Assembly: GCA_964444555.1 (NCBI GenBank)
Contig: CAYUHC010000006.1
Location: 1 to 41,953, forward strand
DNA length: 41,953 nucleotides
Direction of reading: 5' to 3'
Source of the DNA: CAYUHC01 sp964444555
Lineage (GTDB): Bacteria > Patescibacteriota > Minisyncoccia > Phycocordibacterales > JACOZG01
This document shows positions 29,894 to 37,785 of the stretch, one piece after another. How positions within the stretch are numbered: position 1 is the first letter of the stretch; every line of letters starts with the position of its first letter. A program made the translations under genes and the position numbers. The notes beneath the pieces were generated by a model that was not told the origin of the DNA, ran no database searches, and worked only from the letters and a program-made list of their open reading frames with translations.

Positions 29894-31465
29894 ATGTCTA
29901 AACCAAAATATTTTCTCTATGCTCGCAAATCTACCGAGGATGATGATAAGCAAGTAATGAGTATTCCTGCCCAGCTTACCGAGCTTCGTGAGTTTGCGAG
30001 CCGAGAAAATCTTGAAATTCTTGAGGAATTTCAAGAGTCAAAAAGCGCTAAAAGTCCTGGAAGAGAAGTGTTTGGCGAAATGATGCTCAAAGTTGAGAAG
30101 CTGGGCGGTGTTGGCATTCTTGCCTGGCATCCCGACCGTTTGGCGCGCAATAGTATTGATGGCGGTCGCATCATTTACGCCGTCGACACTTCTCGCATTA
30201 TTTCTTTGCGCTTTCCGACATTTTGGTTTGAACCCACGCCGCAGGGTCTCTTTATGCTTCAAGTGGCGTTCGGACAAAGTAAGTATTATTCTGACAACCT
30301 GAAGCAAAATGTTGAGCGAGGTATGCGCCAAAAATTACGACGAGGAGAATGGCTTACGCGTGCGCCATTCGGGTATGTGAACAACCCGATTACTCGCAAT
30401 ATCGAGCCTGATCCGGTGAAGTCTAAAGTTATCGTTCGCACTTTTGAAGAATATTTAAAAAGTTCACATACCCTCGTCTCATTGTCGCAATTTTTGGCTC
30501 TGCATGGGGTGGCGCAAAAGTCCGGTACGCCACTTGGCAAAGCTTCCGTGAAAAGGTTGTTAACTAATCGCGCTTACTTGGGCTTCACTTTACATCGTGG
30601 CGAATATTTTCCCGGAAGCTTTGCGCCAATTCTTTCTTCGACACTGTTTGAAGCTGTACAAAAGAAACTTCTCGAGCGAGCGCATCCGAGGCATAGCAAA
30701 ATATCTCATAATTTTCCTTTCACTGGCCTTTTTCGTTGCGGCGAGTGCGGTTCGATGATAACCGCACAGTGGGCGACGGGAAAACTCGGCGGCCGTTATC
30801 GCTATTATCGTTGTACGAAAAAGAAAGGAAAATGCACTCAAGGATATTTGCAGGAAGATGCGCTCGCTCTCCAAGTTAAGGAACAGCTTCAATCAGTGTC
30901 GCTTACCGAAGCGTGGGCAAATTATATGCTCAAAAAAGTTGAAGTTTTTGAGCACGATAGCCTTCACGCTTCGGGAACTCGGCTCGGGCAGATGAAGGAA
31001 GATTTAAAGACGATTGAAGCGAAGTTAGACGCACTAGTTGATTTGTACTTAAATCACGATATTGAGCGCGACATTTATTTGTCGAAGAAGGACGCGCTCA
31101 TGCGTCAAAAACTTTCGCTTCAAGCAAAATCTTCATCTGTCCGAGCCGAGAGAAAAAATTGGGTCGAACCCCTGCGGAAGTGGATTTTGGATTCAAAACG
31201 CGCGGGGTTTTTGGCTTCCGGAGAAAATCTCTTGGAGATGAGAGATTTTCTCCGCTCTTTTGGAACGAACCCCGCGCTAAAAGACAAAACTATCTCGATC
31301 TCATTTTGCCCTCCCTCCACTTTCGCCCGCACTCGCTTGGCGGAACTAACGCCTTCACCTTACTGCGCGCCTTCGGCGCGCTCCACTGTTTTGCTCACCC
31401 CGACTGAAGTTTCAATTTGTGACCCTACGGGGAGTCGAACCCCGATTACCACCGTGAAAGGGTGA
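29894..31465 (+). CDS. Large serine recombinase (site-specific integrase)
   Basis: 523 residues. Resolvase catalytic domain (about 4-150) with catalytic Ser13 in YARKSTEDD and HPDRLARN; recombinase domain (about 165-260, RAPFGYVNNP, VKRLLTNRAYLG); zinc ribbon (about 275-310, FRCGECGSMI, YYRCTKKKGKCTQGY); coiled coil (about 345-400). Residues from about 472 lie in repeat B, and the last 13 (after ICD) and the stop codon are read from the antisense strand of tRNA-Glu. In the joined-end form the tail would be LIIHFARTFFEG. No SD is seen. The only recombinase in the element, so it is the likely integration and excision enzyme. Confidence 0.93.
   Translation: MSKPKYFLYARKSTEDDDKQVMSIPAQLTELREFASRENLEILEEFQESKSAKSPGREVFGEMMLKVEKLGGVGILAWHPDRLARNSIDGGRIIYAVDTSRIISLRFPTFWFEPTPQGLFMLQVAFGQSKYYSDNLKQNVERGMRQKLRRGEWLTRAPFGYVNNPITRNIEPDPVKSKVIVRTFEEYLKSSHTLVSLSQFLALHGVAQKSGTPLGKASVKRLLTNRAYLGFTLHRGEYFPGSFAPILSSTLFEAVQKKLLERAHPRHSKISHNFPFTGLFRCGECGSMITAQWATGKLGGRYRYYRCTKKKGKCTQGYLQEDALALQVKEQLQSVSLTEAWANYMLKKVEVFEHDSLHASGTRLGQMKEDLKTIEAKLDALVDLYLNHDIERDIYLSKKDALMRQKLSLQAKSSSVRAERKNWVEPLRKWILDSKRAGFLASGENLLEMRDFLRSFGTNPALKDKTISISFCPPSTFARTRLAELTPSPYCAPSARSTVLLTPTEVSICDPTGSRTPITTVKG
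31308..31422 (+). repeat. 115-bp inverted repeat B, right copy (element right end)
   Basis: Perfect reverse complement of 29721-29835. Coding for the recombinase C-terminus; its last 3 bp are the 3' end of tRNA-Glu. Confidence 0.95.
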
Positions 31466-31491
31466 TGTCCTAGCCATTAGACGATAGGGCC
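31420..31491 (-). tRNA. tRNA-Glu (TTC), integration target
   Basis: Acceptor GGCCCTA with TAGGGTC (one G-T pair), anticodon TTC in CCCTTTCACGG, T loop TTCGACT. After discriminator A the sequence is CAA; CCA is not encoded. The TCACA core of the integration site covers the last three tRNA bases plus CA, so integration leaves the tRNA intact. Confidence 0.94.
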
Positions 31492-31571
31492 TTAATATAA
31501 CGTCCGCGCCTTAAAATATAGCATCTTTTGAGCTTTTGGCAAAAAGATGATAGGATTACAGCCGTAACCCT

Positions 31572-31658
31572 GGAGGCGTGGCTGAGTGGTTGAAGGCACC
31601 GCATTCGAAACGCGGCAGGGGCGAAAGCCCCTCAGAGGTTCAAATCCTCTCGCCTCCG
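31572..31658 (+). tRNA. tRNA-Ser (CGA)
   Basis: Acceptor GGAGGCG/CGCCTCC, long variable arm with GGGGC/GCCCC, anticodon CGA, T loop TTCAAAT. Discriminator G followed by CCC. Confidence 0.94.
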
Positions 31659-31675
31659 CCCGCCCCCGCGGCAAT

Positions 31676-31749
31676 GGGCGATTAGCTCAGTTGGCTAGAG
31701 CGTTTCTTTGACGTAGAAAAGGTCACAGGTTCGAGTCCTGTATCGCCCA
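31676..31749 (+). tRNA. tRNA-Val (GAC)
   Basis: Acceptor GGGCGAT/ATCGCCC, anticodon stem TTTCT/AGAAA with GAC, T loop TTCGAGT. Discriminator A followed by CTT. Confidence 0.94.
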
Positions 31750-31775
31750 CTTTTTATAATTTTAATTTGAATCTG

Positions 31776-32297
31776 ATGAAAAATTACCGCTCTGGATTTA
31801 TCGGTATCGCTTTAGTAATTGTTGTGGCTTTGGCCGTAGCGGGCGGTGGTTATTATTGGTACGGCGTCAATAACGCCGGCATCACCGTCGAAGAAACGCC
31901 TAAAACTCAACTTGAAACCGAGGTCACCACCAGCGCCACGTCGCCAGTTGGCACGGTTAACGTTTCCGTCACGACCGACCTGGCGACCACCAACGACTGC
32001 TCGGGGGCAAACTGCTTTGAGCAGAAGTTTGCGGCTTGCCAACCAGCCACGACTAACGTCGACGCGGAAGGCATCGCGGCCGTCGAGTACAAAATTGTCG
32101 GGCCCGCCAGTGGCGGCTGCCAAATCAGCTTTAAATATACCAAAAACCCTAACCCCGATTGGGAAAACAAGGAGCTCACCTGCGTCATCAATAATTCCGC
32201 CAGCTTCCAGCAATCATCTCAAACTTTAATGACGGGAATTTTTGACGGCTCGGCCAATTGCCGCGGGCCACTCCTTGAGGTTCTCCAGTCGATGTAA
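31776..32297 (+). CDS. Anchored extracytoplasmic protein of unknown function
   Basis: 173 residues, not recognised. Positively charged start, one transmembrane helix (about 8-28, GIALVIVVALAVAGGGYYW), a Thr-rich linker (about 35-70) and a C-terminal domain of about 100 residues with five cysteines (NDCSGANCFEQKFAACQP, GGCQISF, LTCVIN, ANCRGP), likely disulfide-bonded outside the cell. ATG at 31776 is taken as the start; an in-frame TTG at 31767 lies 6 nt after a TATAAT (31755-31760) and is an alternative. tsaD begins 9 nt after its stop. Confidence 0.65.
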   Translation: MKNYRSGFIGIALVIVVALAVAGGGYYWYGVNNAGITVEETPKTQLETEVTTSATSPVGTVNVSVTTDLATTNDCSGANCFEQKFAACQPATTNVDAEGIAAVEYKIVGPASGGCQISFKYTKNPNPDWENKELTCVINNSASFQQSSQTLMTGIFDGSANCRGPLLEVLQSM

Positions 32298-32306
32298 ACA
32301 ATCTTA

Positions 32307-33473
32307 ATGCGCATTCTGGCCATCGAAACGAGCTGTGACGAAACGGCTGTCAGCGTTATCGAAGCGACTGGCGGCTTTACTCGTCCGAACTTTACCGTCC
32401 TCGCGCATTTAGTCTCCTCTCAGGTCAAACTCCACGCCGAATGGGGCGGCGTCGTCCCTTCGCTCGCCAAACGCGAGCACTCTAAAAACTTACTCCCCCT
32501 CGTGGTGGAAGCGCTCCGCACCGCCAAAGTGCCGGTCGCCTCGCGCGAAAAAACTGGCCACCAGCTCACCCTCGCCACGATCGAAGAGATCCGCGAAATT
32601 TTAGAACGCGAACCAGAATTACTGAGCTTCTTTCTCGACACCGTACCCGCGCTGACCGTACCCGATATTGACGCTATCGCGGTCACCCAAGGCCCTGGTC
32701 TAGAGCCAGCCCTCTGGGTGGGGATCAACTGCGCCAAAGCCCTAAGCAAAAGTTGGAATGTGCCCGTCATCCCCGTCAACCACATGGAGGGTCACATCGT
32801 CTCCGTCCTCACCTCACCTGAGAGCAAGGTCAACTTCCCCGCCATCGCCCTGTTAATTAGTGGCGGCCACACCGAGCTAGTCTTGGTGCGCGACTGGCAT
32901 GATTATAAAATCTTGGGCCAGACGCGAGACGACGCCGTCGGCGAAGCTTTCGACAAGGTGGCCAGAATTCTTGGACTACCTTACCCCGGCGGACCAGAGA
33001 TCTCCCGCCTCGCCGAGACAGAACCAGAGCGCGAACGGGACTTCCGTCTCCCTCGCCCCATGATGGAGTCGGGCGATTTCGACTTCTCATTCTCTGGTCT
33101 AAAAACGGCCGTCCTCTATTTGGCTCGCAAAAAAGAACCGCTCTCAAACGTCGACAAAGCCGAGATCGCCACCGAGTTCCAAGAGGCCGTCATCGACGTC
33201 CTCTTGCGCAAAAGTGTTAAAGCGATCGAGGCCTATCAACCCAAAACCTTTATCATCGGTGGCGGCGTCATCGCCAACCAGCGTTTGCGACAATCCTTTA
33301 AAGAATACCTCGACGACGAATACCCCAAGATCAAACTCCTCGTCCCGGAGGCGGCTCTCACTACCGATAATGCCACGATGATTGGGTTGGCGGCTTACTT
33401 CCGCGCTCTCGAACAGAAAGAATTAACGACCGATTTCTCCCTGACGGCAAAGGGCAACCTCTCTTTAACCTAA
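32307..33473 (+). CDS. tsaD: tRNA threonylcarbamoyladenosine synthase TsaD
   Basis: Transfers threonylcarbamoyl to A37 of ANN-decoding tRNAs. 388 residues. ILAIETSCDETAVSVIE (3-19), metal-binding HMEGHI (about 153-158), LLISGGHTELVLV (about 180-192), FSFSGLKTAVLY, IIGGGVIANQRLR and the closing TTDNATMIGLAA. It is about 45 residues longer than most TsaD because of an insertion near residues 75-115 (KTGHQLTLATIEEIREILEREPELL). The partners tsaB, tsaC and tsaE are not in the window. Sits between an anchored protein and valS. Confidence 0.95.
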   Translation: MRILAIETSCDETAVSVIEATGGFTRPNFTVLAHLVSSQVKLHAEWGGVVPSLAKREHSKNLLPLVVEALRTAKVPVASREKTGHQLTLATIEEIREILEREPELLSFFLDTVPALTVPDIDAIAVTQGPGLEPALWVGINCAKALSKSWNVPVIPVNHMEGHIVSVLTSPESKVNFPAIALLISGGHTELVLVRDWHDYKILGQTRDDAVGEAFDKVARILGLPYPGGPEISRLAETEPERERDFRLPRPMMESGDFDFSFSGLKTAVLYLARKKEPLSNVDKAEIATEFQEAVIDVLLRKSVKAIEAYQPKTFIIGGGVIANQRLRQSFKEYLDDEYPKIKLLVPEAALTTDNATMIGLAAYFRALEQKELTTDFSLTAKGNLSLT

Positions 33474-33486
33474 CGCTAGTTTTTGC

Positions 33487-33492
33487 TACTAT
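33487..33492 (+). promoter_or_regulatory. -10 box of valS promoter
   Basis: TACTAT with TTTAAC (33464-33469) 17 bp upstream; 7 nt to the ATG. The -35 is weak. Confidence 0.45.
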
Positions 33493-33499
33493 TGGGCCC

Positions 33500-35659
33500 A
33501 TGGTCACCCCCCCATCCCCCAACGTGCCCGAAAAATTGCTCAAGCCCTATGATCCGGCCAGTACGGAGGATCGCCTTTACCGCGCCTGGGAAGAAGCTGG
33601 CTATTTTAAGCCAGAAAATGGACCCAATCATCGTGGGCAAAACTTTTCGATCGTCCTGCCACCACCCAACGTCACCGGCCAACTCCACCTGGGTCACGCT
33701 CTGACGCTAACCGTCGAAGATATTATGGTCCGCTACCATCGGATGCGGGGCGATCGAACACTCTGGCTGCCCGGCACTGATCACGCGGCCATCGCCACGC
33801 AATCAAAAGTGGAAAAAGAATTAGTTAAAAAAGAAAACAAAAATCGCCACGATCTCGGACGCGAAGAATTTTTGCGACAGGTTAATGAATTTGCCCAGCA
33901 GAGTCACGACACGATTATCAATCAAAGCAAAAAGATGGGGGCGTCCCTTGATTGGAGCCGCGAGGCCTTTACCCTAGACGAGCCCCGAACGCGGGCCGTA
34001 CGCGCCGCTTTTAAAAAAATGTACGAAGCGGAGCTGATCTACCGTGGCGACCGGATCGTTAACTGGGATGCCAAGCTACAAACCACTATTTCTGACGATG
34101 AGATTGTTTACAAAGAAGAAAAAACTAATTTCTACTACCTAAAATATGGCCCCTTTACCATTGGCACAGCCCGACCAGAAACAAAATTCGGAGACAAGTA
34201 TGTGGTAATGCATCCCGACGACGCTCGTTACCAGCAATATAATCACGGCCAGCAGATTGACCTAGAGTGGATTAACGGTCCAATCACCGCCACGATAATC
34301 AAAGACGAATCAATCGACATGAATTTTGGTACGGGAGTAATGACTATCACACCATGGCACAGTCAGGCTGATTTTGAACTAGCCCAAAAGCACAATCTGG
34401 CCAAAGAGCAGGTAATCGATCTTAAAGGCAAGCTCCTGCCCATGGCCGGAGAATTTGCCGGCCAACACATCAAAAAAGCGCGGCCAGCGATTGTAGAAAA
34501 ATTAAAGACCAAGGGCCTAGTCGAGAAAATTGAAGAAAATTATGTTCACAACATCGCCACGAGCGAGCGGAGTGACGAAGTGATTGAACCACAAATTCTG
34601 CGCCAGTGGTTTATTGACGTCAACAAAAAATTCCCCTTCGCCAGCGATAAAATTAAGGGTATCCAAAAGGGCGAGATGGTGTCGTTAAAAGAAGTGATGC
34701 AGACGGTCGTAAAGAATGACCAAATCAAAATTTTGCCAGACCGCTTTAATGCCATCTACTTTAACTGGATCGACAATCTCCGCGACTGGTGCATCTCGCG
34801 CCAAATCTGGTATGGCCATCGGATTCCTGTTTGGTATCGTGGCGAGGAAGTTTATGTCGACACCGAAGAGCCCACGGGCGAGGGCTGGACGCAAGACGAA
34901 GACACGCTCGATACCTGGTTCTCCTCTGGCCTCTGGACATTTTCTACTCTAGGTTGGCCTGACCAAACCGAGGATCTGGCCACCTTCCATCCCACCAGCG
35001 TCATCGAGACGGGTTACGACATCATCTTTTTCTGGGTGGCGCGGATGATCCTGATGAGCGGCTTTCTCCTCGGCGACATCCCCTTTAAAACGGTTTACCT
35101 CCACGGCCTCGTCCGCGACGAACAGGGCCGCAAACTCTCCAAATCTCTTGGCAACGCCATTGATCCGCTTGAGATTATTGCCAAATATGGCGCCGACGCC
35201 CTCCGGATGGCCCTCATCGTTGGCACCGGTCCGGGCAATGATTCTAAAATTGGCGATAACAAAGTTAAAGCCTACAAACATTTCGCCAACAAGCTGTGGA
35301 ATATTGCCCGCTTTGTTACCACCAACGCCCAAGCCCAAGACTGGACCAGCACCCCCGACCATCCCTATCTCGGGGAATTAGAAAAATTTAAACTAGAGAT
35401 CACTAACGACCTAGAGAACTTCCGCTTCGACCTGGCCGGCGAAAAGTTATACCACTATATTTGGCACACCGTTGCTGATAAAATAATTGAGGAGGCCAAA
35501 CAAGATCAAAAAGTTTGCGCGGTCTTACCAACGATTCTACTTACTTCGCTCAAACTGCTCCACCCCTTTATGCCCGCCGTGACAGAAGAATTGTGGTCTC
35601 TCCTGCCCCATGAAGAAACTACTCCCCTCATCATCACGCCATGGCCGCTAGCGCGCTAG
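33500..35659 (+). CDS. valS: Valyl-tRNA synthetase, short form
   Basis: 719 residues, class I. HLGH in PPPNVTGQLHLGHALT (about 53-68), editing (CP1) domain with TARPETKFGDKYV, WFSSGLWTFSTLGWPD, and KLSKS in GRKLSKSLGN. The family usually has about 850-950 residues; here the protein ends soon after the anticodon-binding helices and lacks the C-terminal coiled coil. The reading frame runs cleanly to a stop that overlaps prsW by 19 nt, so it is not an obvious truncation. Compact ValRS is consistent with genome reduction. Confidence 0.95.
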   Translation: MVTPPSPNVPEKLLKPYDPASTEDRLYRAWEEAGYFKPENGPNHRGQNFSIVLPPPNVTGQLHLGHALTLTVEDIMVRYHRMRGDRTLWLPGTDHAAIATQSKVEKELVKKENKNRHDLGREEFLRQVNEFAQQSHDTIINQSKKMGASLDWSREAFTLDEPRTRAVRAAFKKMYEAELIYRGDRIVNWDAKLQTTISDDEIVYKEEKTNFYYLKYGPFTIGTARPETKFGDKYVVMHPDDARYQQYNHGQQIDLEWINGPITATIIKDESIDMNFGTGVMTITPWHSQADFELAQKHNLAKEQVIDLKGKLLPMAGEFAGQHIKKARPAIVEKLKTKGLVEKIEENYVHNIATSERSDEVIEPQILRQWFIDVNKKFPFASDKIKGIQKGEMVSLKEVMQTVVKNDQIKILPDRFNAIYFNWIDNLRDWCISRQIWYGHRIPVWYRGEEVYVDTEEPTGEGWTQDEDTLDTWFSSGLWTFSTLGWPDQTEDLATFHPTSVIETGYDIIFFWVARMILMSGFLLGDIPFKTVYLHGLVRDEQGRKLSKSLGNAIDPLEIIAKYGADALRMALIVGTGPGNDSKIGDNKVKAYKHFANKLWNIARFVTTNAQAQDWTSTPDHPYLGELEKFKLEITNDLENFRFDLAGEKLYHYIWHTVADKIIEEAKQDQKVCAVLPTILLTSLKLLHPFMPAVTEELWSLLPHEETTPLIITPWPLAR

Positions 35660-36381
35660 TTGAGAATTGGCAAATCTTCCCCTTTATTTTTCTGGGCGGC
35701 GTTCTGCCTGCTCTCTTTTGGTTGTGGTTCTGGCTCCACGAAGATCAAAAAAGTCCTGAACCGCGCGGCAAAATTGCTGAAACCTTTGTTCTCGGCGCGC
35801 TCGCCGTCATCCCGGCTTATTTTATCGAGCGCGCCGTCGGTAATACTTGGCCCTTGGCCCAAAACCTCCTCCTGGTCGTCTTTCTCTGGTCGCTAATTGA
35901 AGAGGGTTTAAAATATTTGGCCGTCTATGTGGGCGCGCTCTCTGGTCGCAACTACGATGAGCCCGTTGACGCCATGATGTATATGATTACCGGTGCTCTC
36001 GGCTTTGCCGCGCTAGAAAATATGCTCTTTATGTTGGGCGCGATCAACGCCGATGGCTCATCCTCGCTCTCTTTTTTAATCACTGGCAACTTCCGCTTTA
36101 TCGGTGCCTCCGTGGTCCACATTGTGGCCTCGGGTTTAGTTGGTGGCTTTGTGGGTTTGGGTTTTTACAAATCACCACTAGCTCGCCTGGTCTACTTTTT
36201 ACTCGGTCTAAGCACGGCCGTTGGGTTGCATGCCCTGTTTAACTACACTATAATTCAGAGTAACGGTTCGGGAGTGCTGAAGATTTTTGCTCTCTTGTGG
36301 CTAACCGCTCTGCTGATCATTCTCTTGTTTGAGCGAGTTAAAGCAACCCAGAGAACTCGAGATTTAGTAAACACTATTTAA
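35641..36381 (+). CDS. PrsW-family intramembrane metalloprotease
   Basis: 246 residues with about seven hydrophobic helices. The family motifs are present: EEGLKY (about 83-88), FAALENMLFM (about 121-130), H in GASVVHIVASGLVG (about 153-166) and H in GLHALFNY (about 198-205), the Glu and His residues proposed to hold the metal. In Bacillus PrsW cuts an anti-sigma factor; no anti-sigma gene is seen here. ATG overlaps the end of valS by 19 nt and hsp20 follows 4 nt after its stop, so the three are probably cotranscribed. Confidence 0.86.
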   Translation: MAASALVENWQIFPFIFLGGVLPALFWLWFWLHEDQKSPEPRGKIAETFVLGALAVIPAYFIERAVGNTWPLAQNLLLVVFLWSLIEEGLKYLAVYVGALSGRNYDEPVDAMMYMITGALGFAALENMLFMLGAINADGSSSLSFLITGNFRFIGASVVHIVASGLVGGFVGLGFYKSPLARLVYFLLGLSTAVGLHALFNYTIIQSNGSGVLKIFALLWLTALLIILLFERVKATQRTRDLVNTI

Positions 36382-36385
36382 ACCA

Positions 36386-36859
36386 ATGAATAAAAAGCGA
36401 TCTTTCCTTGAGCGTTTGACTGGCAGTATTTCTATCCAAGATGAGGATGAGGTATCGGGACCAACCGAAATCACCCCCGAACGCGGCCACGCCGCCCCCT
36501 CAAGTAGTGCTTGGCTCGAAGATGCCGAAGAAGGAGAGCTCGCCGTAGACGTCTACCAGACGCCCTCAGAAATTGTCATCAAAGCGATGGTCTCTGGCGT
36601 TAAACCAGAAGATCTAGAAGTGGGGATTACTCGCGACATGGTCACCATCCGCGGCAAACGCGAGAGCGTCCGCGAGATTAATGAGGATAATTACTTCCAG
36701 CGCGAGCTCTACTGGGGCTCCTTCGCCCGCACCATCCTCCTCCCCGCTGAAGTCGAGGTAGAAGAAGCTGAGGCCCTCGAAAAGCATGGCCTCCTGACGA
36801 TCCGCCTGCCCAAAATCGACAAGGGTAAGAAGCAAACCCTCAAAGTTAAGTCGCTCTAA
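36386..36859 (+). CDS. Small heat-shock protein (Hsp20 / alpha-crystallin)
   Basis: 157 residues. Disordered acidic N-terminus (about 1-48), then an alpha-crystallin domain (about 50-148) starting ELAVDVYQTPSEIVIKAMVSGVKPEDLEVGI and ending EKHGLLTIRLPK, with the usual G-x-L-like motif (HGLLTIRLP). The IxI/V motif at the C-terminus is weak (LKVKSL). ATP-independent holdase chaperone. Follows prsW by 4 nt; convergent with tRNA-Phe. Confidence 0.92.
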   Translation: MNKKRSFLERLTGSISIQDEDEVSGPTEITPERGHAAPSSSAWLEDAEEGELAVDVYQTPSEIVIKAMVSGVKPEDLEVGITRDMVTIRGKRESVREINEDNYFQRELYWGSFARTILLPAEVEVEEAEALEKHGLLTIRLPKIDKGKKQTLKVKSL

Positions 36860-36867
36860 TCTAAAGG

Positions 36868-36940
36868 TGCTTGGAGCCGGGCTCGAACCGGCGACCCTTC
36901 CCTCTTCAGGGGAATGCTCTACCAACTGAGCTATCCAAGC
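36868..36940 (-). tRNA. tRNA-Phe (GAA)
   Basis: Acceptor GCTTGGA/TCCAAGC, D arm GCTC..GAGC, anticodon GAA in CCCCTGAAGAGGGG, T loop TTCGAGC. Discriminator A followed by CCT. Confidence 0.95.
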
Positions 36941-36957
36941 AGCTCGCTTATTCTAGG

Positions 36958-37109
36958 CTAAAACGGCCATTTCGGCAAATTAGGCATCGCCGGTAAACTG
37001 GGCAAATTTTGGCCAGTCACTTTTAGCGTTGCCTGAAGATCGTTGTAGTTTTGCAAGACACTTTCGAGATAGGGCTGGACGTAATAGTAGCCGCCAACTG
37101 TTAGCGCGA
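36958..37109 (-). CDS. Small anchored protein, 5' end lost in scaffold gap (paralogue of 37160-37420)
   Basis: About 50 C-terminal residues are visible. ALTVGGYYYVQPYLESVLQN aligns with ALTLGAYYYIQPLVDQVIQT of the next gene, so the two are tandem paralogues; the C-terminal tails then differ, this one ending in a Pro-rich stretch. A promoter (minus strand TTTACT, 17 bp, TAAAAT at 37150-37122) lies just beyond the gap and points into it, so the missing start is close to the N run. The gap must hide the N-terminal helix. Confidence 0.65.
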
Positions 37110-37119
37110 NNNNNNNNNN
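37110..37119. other. Scaffold gap (10 N)
   Basis: Ten N within a pair of tandem paralogues; real length unknown and probably longer than 10. Confidence 0.97.
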
Positions 37120-37121
37120 TT

Positions 37122-37150
37122 ATTTTAGAGAAAAAAGGCCCAAAAGTAAA
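37122..37150 (-). promoter_or_regulatory. Promoter of the gap-interrupted paralogue
   Basis: Minus strand TTTACT (37150-37145), 17 bp, TAAAAT (37127-37122), 2 nt from the N run. Confidence 0.5.
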
Positions 37151-37159
37151 CCCTCGCGC

Positions 37160-37420
37160 CTATTGGCCCAAAAACAATTTCTCGAGACTGTTGGTCTCGG
37201 GGATTTTTATTCCTAAATTGCGATAAGTCTGGATGACCTGGTCCACTAATGGCTGGATGTAGTAATAAGCTCCCAAAGTTAGAGCGATCACCACCAACCA
37301 CTTGGCAAAGAAAAGGACTCGGTTCCACCGCTGAGAAGTGACGAGTTTGCGAACCAGCCGATTGTTCTCTTCCGTTAGCTCGGCGACTTGTTTAAGTAAA
37401 ATTTTGTCTTGCTGATCCAC
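37160..37420 (-). CDS. Small anchored coiled-coil protein
   Basis: 86 residues starting at GTG. A short coiled coil (about 1-30, QDKILLKQVAELTEENNRLVRKL) precedes a single transmembrane helix (about 33-54, FFAKWLVVIALTLGAYYYIQP) and a short tail. The GTG is chosen because an extended -10 (TGTTATACT, TATACT at 37432-37427) ends 6 nt before it. Tandem paralogue of 36958-37109. Function unknown. Confidence 0.68.
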   Translation of the reverse strand: MDQQDKILLKQVAELTEENNRLVRKLVTSQRWNRVLFFAKWLVVIALTLGAYYYIQPLVDQVIQTYRNLGIKIPETNSLEKLFLGQ

Positions 37421-37445
37421 GATGTTAGTATAACATTTTTTAAGG

Positions 37446-37517
37446 CGCCTCTACCCCGAATCGAACAGGGATCGATCCCTTAGGACGGGACTGTTCTATC
37501 CATTGAACTATAGAGGC
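37446..37517 (-). tRNA. tRNA-Arg (CCT)
   Basis: Acceptor GCCTCTA/TAGAGGC, anticodon stem GTCCC with CCT in the loop GTCCTAA, T loop TTCGATT. Discriminator G followed by CCT. Confidence 0.92.
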
Positions 37518-37524
37518 CGGCGAA

Positions 37525-37773
37525 CTAGATGCCGAGTGCCGCCGACAAACCACCCTTATCGAAGCCCACAATCAAGTGCTCCTCCCCATCCTCCTCCGTC
37601 ACCGAGATTACCGGCACACCCATCTGCCCGGTCTTATCTACCATCTCCTGACGCCTGGCCACGTCGGCGGCCACGTCATATTCGGAATACTCTACCCCAT
37701 TCTGCTTAAAAAATTCCTTCGTCATCTGACAATAAGTACAAGTCGGAGTCGTGTAAATGGCAACTTTTTTCAT
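37525..37773 (-). CDS. Glutaredoxin-like protein (NrdH/Grx type)
   Basis: 82 residues, thioredoxin fold. Redox motif CTYC in YTTPTCTYCQMTKEFF (7-22), cis-Pro in MGVPVISV (about 50-57) and GFDKGGL near the end. The dithiol motif and the missing glutathione-specific features fit NrdH-like proteins as well as Grx; reduction by TrxB (21456) is plausible. An extended -10 (TGATAAACT, 37788-37780) ends 6 nt before the ATG, placing its promoter across the 3' end of the RNHCP gene. Confidence 0.9.
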   Translation of the reverse strand: MKKVAIYTTPTCTYCQMTKEFFKQNGVEYSEYDVAADVARRQEMVDKTGQMGVPVISVTEEDGEEHLIVGFDKGGLSAALGI

Positions 37774-37785
37774 GACTGCAGTTTA

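Larger units (their letters stand above)
25773..31422. mobile_element. Integrative element at tRNA-Glu with serine recombinase and amino-acid cassette
   Basis: About 5.65 kb bounded by a direct TGTGA (25773-25777 and 31418-31422). The right border lies in the last bases of tRNA-Glu. The half-sites are: left CTAAAA-TGTGA-TCTTATC, right TTTCAATT-TGTGA-CCCTACGG. The predicted joined ends, TTTCAATT-TGTGA-TCTTATC, are found intact and inverted at 29721-29725. The predicted empty site is CTAAAA-TGTGA-CCCTACGG, the tRNA-Glu 3' end. Cargo: methyltransferase, TrpB-like enzyme, class IV aminotransferase. The element is more AT-rich than the core. Confidence 0.75.

Noticed and set aside
31767..31775. 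TTG start for the anchored protein, 6 nt after TATAAT
   Set aside because: Possible as a leaderless start, but the ATG three codons later gives a normal charged N-terminus and TTTAAT at 31761-31766 could serve as its -10. Kept only as an alternative.
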